A DNA stretch of 7,176 nt from DRGV01 sp018903055 [NCBI: bacterium] (GTDB taxonomy: Bacteria; UBP18; UBA7526). Positions 1-3,097 of this stretch are shown here, piece by piece; positions within the stretch are counted from its first letter, which is position 1; every line of letters begins with the position of its first letter. The position numbers and the translations under genes are program-made. Below the pieces are notes generated by a model. That model made no database searches and was not told where the DNA came from. It worked only from the letters and a program-made list of their open reading frames with translations. The stretch is taken from positions 1-7,176 of the forward strand of contig JAHIPW010000051.1 in the NCBI GenBank assembly GCA_018903055.1, given 5' to 3'.

Positions 1-2
1 GC

Positions 3-92
3 TGGCGGAGAGGCAGGGATTCGAACCCTGGAGGCTCATAAGAACCTACGTGCGCTCCAGGCACGCGCGCTCGGCCACTACGCGACCTCTCC
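3..92 (-). tRNA. tRNA-Ser(GGA), CCA encoded
   Basis: Type II tRNA that reads UCC/UCU codons. The acceptor arms GGAGAGG (86-92) and CCTCTCC (7-13) pair fully, followed by discriminator G and an encoded CCA (3-5). The anticodon stem CGTGC/GCACG encloses the loop CTGGAGC, giving anticodon GGA. The long variable arm pairs GGTTC with GAGCC, and the T arm is CAGGG-TTCGAAT-CCCTG. All arms are intact, so it should be functional. Its 5' end lies 1 nt after the stop codon of the GIY-YIG gene, so the two are probably on one transcript and separated by 5' processing. Position 38 of the loop is C where A is usual. Confidence 0.96.
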
Positions 93-93
93 A

Positions 94-336
94 TTATCTA
101 CTCAAAATTTTTGCCAGATATCTACGACCCGCTCCTGACTTGAAATATCTTTCCCTACCCCGAACTTCAGAATAGTTTCCAATTCCTTCCTTATATATTA
201 AACGCCACGGACAACCATTACGAGTTGCTTTTACCCGCCCCGAATTATGTCGATTTAAACGTGCTTGAATATTTTTTGAACATCCTACATAGGTACGCCC
301 TGTTTTCTCACTAAAAAGTACATAAATATTCCACAT
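94..336 (-). CDS. small GIY-YIG nuclease-domain protein
   Basis: An 80-residue protein made of little more than one GIY-YIG domain of the short stand-alone type. Visible parts are the first strand with IYV (residues 4-6), YVG (16-18), the helix ARLNRHN with conserved Arg/His/Asn (25-31), and the C-terminal RERYFKSGAGRR segment (61-72) containing the usual Glu (E62). Families with this fold cut DNA in repair or in intron and element homing; the target of the short forms is mostly unknown. I chose ATG at 336 because the domain begins at once; the open frame further upstream only translates palindromic DNA. A GGAGAG lies 13 nt upstream, rather far for a Shine-Dalgarno site. The gene sits between a tRNA-Ser 5' half and intact tRNA-Ser(GGA), with 1 nt between its stop and the tRNA. 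The fold assignment is strong; activity and role are unknown. Confidence 0.88.
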   Translation of the reverse strand: MWNIYVLFSEKTGRTYVGCSKNIQARLNRHNSGRVKATRNGCPWRLIYKEGIGNYSEVRGRERYFKSGAGRRYLAKILSR

Positions 337-351
337 TGTTTTACACGTTCT

Positions 352-439
352 CTCCGCCCACCAATTTTGGTGGGCGAGACCTCCCCGCCGAAGGCGAGGT
401 CTCGCCATAATCAGGCGGAGCCCTGACAACTGTCAGGGC
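352..439. repeat. compact multi-palindrome element between tRNA-Ser half and GIY-YIG gene
   Basis: Four inverted repeats are packed into 88 bp. GCCCACCAA/TTGGTGGGC pairs 356-364 with 367-375. GGCGAGACCTC/GAGGTCTCGCC pairs 373-383 with 396-406 and has an inner GCC-GAA-GGC. GCCCTGACA/TGTCAGGGC pairs 420-428 with 431-439. CTCCGCC (352-358) pairs with GGCGGAG (414-420) and could close a stem over the first two hairpins. No open frame of its own is credible. The element abuts the exact point where the tRNA-Ser half ends, so it may be the inserted or recombined DNA that broke that tRNA. GC-rich CCCTGACA palindromes of this kind are often dispersed repeats, but that needs the rest of the genome. Confidence 0.8.
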
Positions 440-441
440 GG

Positions 442-477
442 GCAGGCGTGCCGGTTAAACCACTCCCGCACCTCTCC
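442..477 (-). pseudogene. tRNA-Ser 5' half, truncated in the anticodon loop
   Basis: Read on the minus strand, acceptor GGAGAGG, TG, a D arm with CGG/CCG stem and GTGG loop, anticodon stem CACGC and loop start CTGC match the first half of a type II serine tRNA. It best fits the GCT isoacceptor, whose loop would continue CTGCTAA. From position 441 onward the sequence becomes the palindromic element at 352-439. No 3' anticodon stem, variable arm or T arm follows before the GIY-YIG gene. An intact tRNA-Ser(GCT) exists at 2439-2532, so loss of this copy would be tolerated. It lies 18 nt downstream of the first nucleotidyltransferase gene. Confidence 0.8.
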
Positions 478-495
478 TTCATATCACTCAACCTT

Positions 496-948
496 TTATT
501 TTAATCTCTTCTTTATTTTCCTTAAGATTTTTATATCCTCTATATCTATTCTCCTATGTGAAGCAACTTTAGATCCTATGAGATCATCCAGAGAGATAAA
601 TTTCACCCTGACTCCTTTTATATCTCTGACCGATTTTCTTGACCAAGCCTTTTTGAAATCAAGACCTTTGGGTTTAGTTATTATATCCAGCTTTATATAA
701 TCGTCAAAGATACTGATCTCGTTGGCCAATATCTTCTCCGGAGTAGTTAAGTAGGCGGTACCAAATCCTGCCTTAACCAATGCCCTATGTAGCCTCATGG
801 TATTTTCTATTGTGGGTTCAATAGCAATATCTACATCCACTGTTACTCGAGGAGATCCATAGATACCACAGGCTACCCCACCGATTACTAAGTATCTTAC
901 CCTATTTTTGTTTAAGAATCTGTATAGTTTTAAATGTCCTGCGAGCAT
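496..948 (-). CDS. minimal nucleotidyltransferase (MNT/AbiEii-like), copy 1
   Basis: A 150-residue protein with the polymerase-beta type nucleotidyltransferase signature. The glycine motif is GGVACGIYG (residues 23-31), the paired metal-binding acidic residues are DVD (38-40), and the third Asp is in KLDII (D88). A C-terminal segment DDLIGSKVASHRRIDIEDI (121-139) matches the helical tail of AbiEii/DUF6036-like enzymes. All three catalytic Asp are present, so it should be active. Relatives act as toxins or antitoxins that transfer nucleotides to tRNA or to a partner protein; this one's substrate is not shown by sequence. ATG at 948 has AGAGG 10 nt upstream. It overlaps the upstream small gene by 47 nt, implying translational coupling. 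It is a diverged paralogue of 1734-2189 with the same gene order and overlap. Confidence 0.87.
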   Translation of the reverse strand: MLAGHLKLYRFLNKNRVRYLVIGGVACGIYGSPRVTVDVDIAIEPTIENTMRLHRALVKAGFGTAYLTTPEKILANEISIFDDYIKLDIITKPKGLDFKKAWSRKSVRDIKGVRVKFISLDDLIGSKVASHRRIDIEDIKILRKIKKRLK

Positions 949-1111
949 TTAAATAGGCCTCTTTCTCCCTTCTCCTGGCTGACCTTAAAAATTCACCCAG
1001 GCCTGTTATTTGACTATATCTTTCAGTAATGGGCAACGAGAGAAACCACTCTATCTTACTGTCCAGATTCTCATGTTTCCATCCAGAGAGCAGCCGATAT
1101 TTTTTCTTCAT
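902..1111 (-). CDS. small partner protein of nucleotidyltransferase copy 1
   Basis: A 69-residue basic, helix-rich protein that I do not recognise as a named family. ATG at 1111 is preferred over an in-frame TTG at 1135 because GAGAG sits 9 nt before the ATG. A central segment, SLPITERYSQI followed by EFLR (residues 25-43), resembles the partner of copy 2, which has SSTERLDTVQFLRE; the TER triplet falls at residues 29-31 in both. The C-terminus is rich in Lys and Arg. It overlaps the nucleotidyltransferase start by 47 nt. Gene order, small protein first, resembles an antitoxin followed by a toxin, but there is no visible DNA-binding motif and no HEPN RX4-6H motif. Function unknown. Confidence 0.75.
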   Translation of the reverse strand: MKKKYRLLSGWKHENLDSKIEWFLSLPITERYSQITGLGEFLRSARRREKEAYLNARRTFKTIQILKQK

Positions 1112-1135
1112 TTCTTTTTTCTCTCTATAACACAA

Positions 1136-1369
1136 GTTTATTTACGGTTATCTGTGTAAAACGCCATTAGAAAATACCTGCCTAATAGGGCCAGACTCTA
1201 TATCGTCTCTCCAGATAAGATTTCTGCAGAGATAATACTTTTCCTAACCATTCTATTCGTGTATATTCGTGTGTTAATTACTTCCGTTTTTTCTTTATAA
1301 TTCGTGCCAATGCTTAATTATTTATGCTCTCTAGGATGCCAGCGAAGCGCATCCTGTAATTCGTGTTTA
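1136..1369. other. gene-free spacer with CGTG words and a small hairpin
   Basis: No credible gene on either strand. The word ATTCGTG recurs near 1255-1275, 1301 and 1359. A hairpin pairs AGGATGC (1333-1339) with GCATCCT (1349-1355), with an inner GC/GC around GAA. It lies just past the 3' end of tRNA-Ser(CGA) but has no T-rich tail in that direction, so a terminator is not supported. Confidence 0.6.
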
Positions 1370-1459
1370 TGGCGGAGAGAGGAGGATTCGAACCTCCGGT
1401 GCCCTAACGGACACAGCGGTTTTCGAGACCGCCGCCTTCAACCACTCGGCCATCTCTCC
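1370..1459 (-). tRNA. tRNA-Ser(CGA), CCA encoded
   Basis: Type II tRNA for UCG codons. Acceptor GGAGAGA (1453-1459) pairs with TCTCTCC (1374-1380), followed by discriminator G and an encoded CCA (1370-1372). Anticodon stem GCGGT/ACCGC encloses loop CTCGAAA, giving CGA. The variable arm and the T arm GGAGG-TTCGAAT-CCTCC are intact. The first two bases of its 5' end are also the outer end of a 10-bp inverted repeat (1458-1482), so a hairpin could form right at the RNase P site. Confidence 0.96.
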
Positions 1460-1590
1460 GAAATTTCTTGCAGAAATTTCGGATCTCGAACTCCCATTTT
1501 TACTGGAGTGAGAGATCTTATCTCTTTTACTTAAAGGTATCTCGGCCAGTCTATGGCCTCGATATCAAAATTTCCTGCAAGGAAATTTTG
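1458..1590. repeat. string of four palindromes between tRNA-Arg and tRNA-Ser
   Basis: The inter-tRNA spacer is almost entirely inverted repeats. CCGAAATTTC/GAAATTTCGG pairs 1458-1467 with 1473-1482 (loop TTGCA). GATCTC-GA-ACTCC pairs 1482-1494 with 1505-1517, matching at 11 of 13 positions. GGCCA/TGGCC pairs 1544-1548 with 1554-1558. CAAAATTTCC/GGAAATTTTG pairs 1566-1575 with 1581-1590 (loop TGCAA). The outer two resemble each other, with AAATTT stems and loops that are reverse complements, and each overlaps a tRNA end by 2 bp. They may be processing or transcription signals, or copies of a small palindromic repeat. Confidence 0.75.
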
Positions 1591-1665
1591 GCGTGCCTGG
1601 AGGGATTCGAACCCACGACCTTGAGGTCCGCAACCTCACGCTCTATCCAACTGAGCTACAGGCAC
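1589..1665 (-). tRNA. tRNA-Arg(GCG), CCA encoded
   Basis: Type I tRNA. Acceptor GTGCCTG (1659-1665) pairs with CAGGCAC (1593-1599), followed by discriminator G and an encoded CCA. The D arm GCTC-AGTTGGATA-GAGC is standard. Anticodon stem TGAGG/CCTCA encloses loop TTGCGGA, so the anticodon is GCG, reading CGC and CGU. Most bacteria use ACG converted to inosine instead, so this is unusual. The T stem GTGGG/CCCTC has one T-T mismatch; all other pairs hold. The CCA end is shared with the hairpin at 1566-1590. Confidence 0.93.
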
Positions 1666-1733
1666 ATTTTAAAACTTTATAACCTATCGGAGCGCTCTAC
1701 CTTCACTCGGCCGAAACTTTATTTTAACGTAAG

Positions 1734-2189
1734 TTACATCTTTTTTAATTTTAACAAAATATCTAAATCCACCTTATCCTGTTTACGCTTTGATACTTTC
1801 TTATTCTTTATCAATTCATCCGGGCCGATAAAAAAAATTTTTTCCTTTCCATAAATTCCACGGGTCTTATGCTTCCATACCTGTTGAAAGCTGCATCCTT
1901 CTATTGAAGTCATAATGTCTATTCTTATTGGTTCATAACCTAACTGAATAATCTGGCCTTTTTTACTAAAATCTTTTTCCGCCAAAGATAAACTTTTAAA
2001 TCCAAATTGATTAAGTGTTTTAAGAATTCTTTTACTATTATCGATATTCGGCTCTACTAAAATATCCATGTCCTTTGTATATCGAGGTCGCGCGTAAAAG
2101 GCCACTGCATAAGCGCCAACAACACAATACCGAACCTTATTTTTATTGAATAACCTCAATAACTCTTCGTAGTCCTTTTCTACTCTCAT
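1734..2189 (-). CDS. minimal nucleotidyltransferase (MNT/AbiEii-like), copy 2
   Basis: A 151-residue homologue of the protein at 496-948. The glycine motif is degenerate (VVGAYAVAFYA, residues 23-33: G25 remains, the second Gly is Ala). The acidic pair is DMD (40-42) and the third Asp is in RIDIM (D91), so the catalytic triad is complete. A tail of the same design, PDELIKNKKVSKRKQDKVDLDIL (123-145), follows. Family members carry out nucleotidyl transfer in toxin-antitoxin or phage-defence modules; the substrate is unknown here. ATG at 2189 has GAGGG 7 nt upstream. It overlaps its small partner gene by 47 nt, exactly as in copy 1. It lies between tRNA-Ser(GCT) and tRNA-Arg(GCG). Divergence between the copies suggests an old duplication or separate arrivals of one module family. 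Confidence 0.87.
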   Translation of the reverse strand: MRVEKDYEELLRLFNKNKVRYCVVGAYAVAFYARPRYTKDMDILVEPNIDNSKRILKTLNQFGFKSLSLAEKDFSKKGQIIQLGYEPIRIDIMTSIEGCSFQQVWKHKTRGIYGKEKIFFIGPDELIKNKKVSKRKQDKVDLDILLKLKKM

Positions 2190-2340
2190 TCTTTGACCCT
2201 CGCTTCATCTTGAAATGCATCTCTCTTAAAAACTGTACAGTATCCAGTCTCTCAGTGCTCGACATTGCCAAATAATAATGGTCGTCAAATCTTTTAGCAT
2301 CTATAAATGAACTCGTTTTATTTACCCAGATCTTCTTCAT
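2143..2340 (-). CDS. small partner protein of nucleotidyltransferase copy 2
   Basis: A 65-residue protein with the pattern F-DA-FD-YY-MSSTERLDTVQFLRE (residues 12-40), of a kind I recall as a short hypothetical commonly encoded just before nucleotidyltransferases in uncultured bacteria. The C-terminal third is basic (KMKRG, RKGLRR). T29-E30-R31 aligns with the same positions of the copy-1 partner. The Shine-Dalgarno site comes from the period-8 repeat at 2341-2388: one GGAG is 11 nt before the ATG and another only 3 nt. Probably translationally coupled to the enzyme through a 47-nt overlap. Role as antitoxin or substrate adaptor is inference only. Confidence 0.78.
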   Translation of the reverse strand: MKKIWVNKTSSFIDAKRFDDHYYLAMSSTERLDTVQFLREMHFKMKRGSKNESRKGLRRVIEVIQ

Positions 2341-2388
2341 TTACTCCATTACTCCGTTACTCCGTTTCACCGTTACTCCGTTTCATCA
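2341..2388. repeat. period-8 tandem repeat upstream of the copy-2 cassette
   Basis: Six degenerate copies of TTACTCCG, in order TTACTCCA, TTACTCCG, TTACTCCG, TTTCACCG, TTACTCCG, TTTCATCA. On the minus strand the unit contains GGAG, so the array forms a ladder of Shine-Dalgarno-like sites running up to the ATG at 2340. Confidence 0.85.
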
Positions 2389-2398
2389 TTCACTTTCA

Positions 2399-2437
2399 CC
2401 TGCGGTCATCTGCATTTATATCTGCATAAATCTGCGG
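2399..2437. repeat. ATCTGC word repeat next to tRNA-Ser(GCT)
   Basis: The word CTGC occurs four times at roughly 10-nt spacing (cctgcggt, atctgcat, atctgcat, atctgcgg) and ends directly at the CCA end of tRNA-Ser(GCT). No coding potential. It belongs with the other word-repeat spacers of this window. Confidence 0.7.
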
Positions 2438-2438
2438 T

Positions 2439-2532
2439 TGGCGGAGGGGGAGGGATTCGAACCCTCGATACGGCATTATACCGTATAACGGATTAGCAAT
2501 CCGCCGCCCTAAGCCAACTAGGCGACCCCTCC
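2439..2532 (-). tRNA. tRNA-Ser(GCT), CCA encoded
   Basis: Type II tRNA for AGC/AGU codons. Acceptor GGAGGGG (2526-2532) pairs with CCCCTCC (2443-2449), followed by discriminator G and an encoded CCA (2439-2441). The anticodon stem GCGGA/TCCGT has one G-T pair and encloses loop TTGCTAA, giving GCT. The variable arm is long (ATACGGT ATAAT GCCGTAT), and the T arm is GAGGG-TTCGAAT-CCCTC. This intact gene makes the broken GCT-like half at 442-477 redundant. Confidence 0.95.
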
Positions 2533-2535
2533 GGA

Positions 2536-2577
2536 AACACAGATTAGCACAGATGTTAAACAGATGAACACAGATTT
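2536..2577. repeat. ACAGAT word repeat
   Basis: Four ACAGAT words (acacagatt, gcacagatg, aaacagatg, acacagatt) at about 10-nt spacing between tRNA-Ser(GCT) and the tRNA 3' fragment. The same word recurs at 6036-6078 upstream of rtcB. Confidence 0.8.
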
Positions 2578-2582
2578 AATAG

Positions 2583-2602
2583 TGCGGAAGGGGTAGGATT
2601 CG
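2583..2602 (-). pseudogene. tRNA 3' fragment (part of T loop, T stem, acceptor)
   Basis: On the minus strand this reads CGAAT of a T loop, CCTAC of a T stem, acceptor-like CCCTTCC, discriminator G and CA. The matching 5' T-stem strand, the variable arm and the anticodon stem are absent; the inverted repeat at 2603-2615 takes their place. The acceptor could pair with GGAGGCG of the 5' half at 2725-2762 at five Watson-Crick positions plus one G-T, with one mismatch. The two fragments may therefore be the remains of one tRNA-Ser interrupted by tRNA-Ser(TGA). Confidence 0.55.
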
Positions 2603-2724
2603 TCCCGCACCAAAAATATACGGAGAGGGAGGGATTCGAACCCCCGGTGGACAAATTGTCCACAGCAGTTTTCAAGACTGCCCGTTTCAGCCACTCACGC
2701 ACCTCTCCAAATTTTGGTGCGGGA
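2603..2724. repeat. perfect 13-bp inverted repeat bracketing tRNA-Ser(TGA)
   Basis: TCCCGCACCAAAA at 2603-2615 is the exact reverse complement of TTTTGGTGCGGGA at 2712-2724. Between them lie tRNA-Ser(TGA) and only a few extra bases on each side. Outside the repeats are the two tRNA fragments. The pattern looks like a tRNA cassette with terminal inverted repeats, or an inverted duplication made during tRNA recombination. The core GGTGCGGGA also occurs in the 5' region of the tRNA-Ser half at 442-477, so tRNA origin of the repeat is possible. Confidence 0.8.
2621..2708 (-). tRNA. tRNA-Ser(TGA), no encoded CCA
   Basis: Type II tRNA for UCA and other UCN codons. Acceptor GGAGAGG (2702-2708) pairs with CCTCTCC (2622-2628), and the discriminator is G (2621). 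Anticodon stem GCAGT/ACTGC encloses loop CTTGAAA, giving TGA. The variable arm is a strong hairpin (GTGGACA/TGTCCAC), and the T arm is GGGGG-TTCGAAT-CCCTC with one G-T pair. After the discriminator the DNA reads TATA, so CCA must be added by an enzyme, unlike the other four tRNAs here. It lies inside the inverted repeat at 2603-2724. Confidence 0.94.
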
Positions 2725-2762
2725 TTCAAGACCGGTGCATTCATCCACTCTGCCACGCCTCC
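2725..2762 (-). pseudogene. second tRNA-Ser 5' half, truncated in the anticodon loop
   Basis: The minus strand reads acceptor GGAGGCG, TG, a D arm GCAGAGTGGATGAATGC, anticodon-stem strand CCGGT and loop CTTGAA, a clear serine tRNA with anticodon TGA. The required ACCGG strand does not follow; the sequence switches to the inverted repeat TCCCGCACC at 2724. It differs from the neighbouring intact tRNA-Ser(TGA) throughout the acceptor and D arm, so it is not a recent duplicate of it. Like the half at 442-477, it is broken within the anticodon loop. Confidence 0.8.
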
Positions 2763-2804
2763 AAAAAGGGGCAGGGTCATCTATTCATCCTTTTCCTGTT
2801 CCTC

Positions 2805-2969
2805 CTACTCCTCGATTTCAACCGCGGGAGCTTCCTTTCCCTGTTCCTCCTGCTCCTCGGTTTCAACCCCGGGAGCTTCCTCAGGCCCTTTTTCAGCCCT
2901 CTTCTTACAGCAGATTCCGCTTAAAAGTAAACTCGCGACCAAAAGGGTCAGCCAAAACCTCTTATCCAT
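2805..2969 (-). CDS. tiny lipoprotein-like protein with acidic repeat tail
   Basis: A 54-residue protein: basic start MDKR, hydrophobic segment of about 15 residues (5-19), two Cys at 20-21, then a charged tail. The signal region plus LSGICC suggests a small lipoprotein, although Ile before Cys is atypical for a lipobox; a cleaved or anchored peptide is the alternative. The tail is a 15-residue acidic repeat (EEAPGVETEEQEEQGK, then EEAP-like EAPAVEIEE) from a 45-nt tandem DNA repeat (2796-2885). The stop TAG at 2805-2807 replaces CAG of the other copy; without it the frame would add GAG-GAA-CAG and a few more codons and end at 2781. ATG at 2969 has an almost perfect Shine-Dalgarno site. It lies downstream of serS and upstream of the tRNA cluster. 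Function unknown. Confidence 0.75.
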   Translation of the reverse strand: MDKRFWLTLLVASLLLSGICCKKRAEKGPEEAPGVETEEQEEQGKEAPAVEIEE

Positions 2970-2974
2970 CCCTT

Positions 2975-2986
2975 ATCACCTCCTCC
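2975..2986 (-). promoter_or_regulatory. near-perfect Shine-Dalgarno site of the lipoprotein-like gene
   Basis: GGAGGAGGTGAT on the minus strand matches the 16S anti-Shine-Dalgarno over GGAGGTGAT, with 9 nt between AGGAGG and the ATG at 2969. It is the strongest site in the window and decides the start of this very short gene. Confidence 0.85.
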
Positions 2987-3035
2987 ATCCTTCCAAATCT
3001 TTTGTTTCGTGTGAATTCGTGTTTTTATCTCCGAA

Positions 3036-3073
3036 CTCTCCCTCGGGGACCTCGAGTCCCCTCGGGACGAGAG
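3036..3073 (-). repeat. GC-rich imperfect hairpin downstream of serS
   Basis: GGGGAC (3045-3050) pairs with GTCCCC (3056-3061) around CTCGA, and CTCTC/GAGAG can extend the stem at the edges with bulges. It lies 25-60 nt after the serS stop. The following bases on the minus strand are not a T run, so an intrinsic terminator is possible but weak. TCCGAACT words flank it on both sides. Confidence 0.5.
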
Positions 3074-3097
3074 GCGAACTGTAAACTCCGAACTAAA

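Noticed and set aside
337-429. N-terminal extension of the GIY-YIG protein to position 429
   Set aside because: The extension only translates the palindromes, and the domain begins directly at the internal ATG at 336.
442-477. Self-splicing intron in tRNA-Ser with the GIY-YIG protein as its homing enzyme
   Set aside because: No 3' tRNA exon follows the nuclease gene; the next tRNA is a complete gene with its own acceptor 5' strand, and the gap is too short for a group I intron core plus the gene.
1112-1135. TTG start of the copy-1 partner protein at 1135
   Set aside because: The ATG at 1111 has GAGAG at a good distance, and the TTG lacks a ribosome site.
1688-1713. D-arm-like piece of another tRNA relic (GGTAGAGCGC with GCCGAGTG on the minus strand)
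   Set aside because: Only about 20 nt resemble tRNA, with no acceptor or anticodon stem; too short to support.
1304-1854. Plus-strand open frames across tRNA-Ser(CGA), tRNA-Arg and the end of nucleotidyltransferase copy 2
   Set aside because: They read through two structurally intact tRNAs on the other strand, have no ribosome site, and their peptides resemble antisense tRNA translations.
2341-2577. CRISPR array
   Set aside because: The repeats are 6-8 nt words without 25-40 nt direct repeats or unique spacers, and no cas gene is present.
2781-2807. TAG recoded as glutamine because CAG became TAG in the repeat
   Set aside because: One substitution in a slippage-prone tail is simpler, and no other gene in the window shows an in-frame TAG.
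3036-3073. Confident intrinsic terminator of serS
   Set aside because: The hairpin is convincing but no T run follows on the minus strand.
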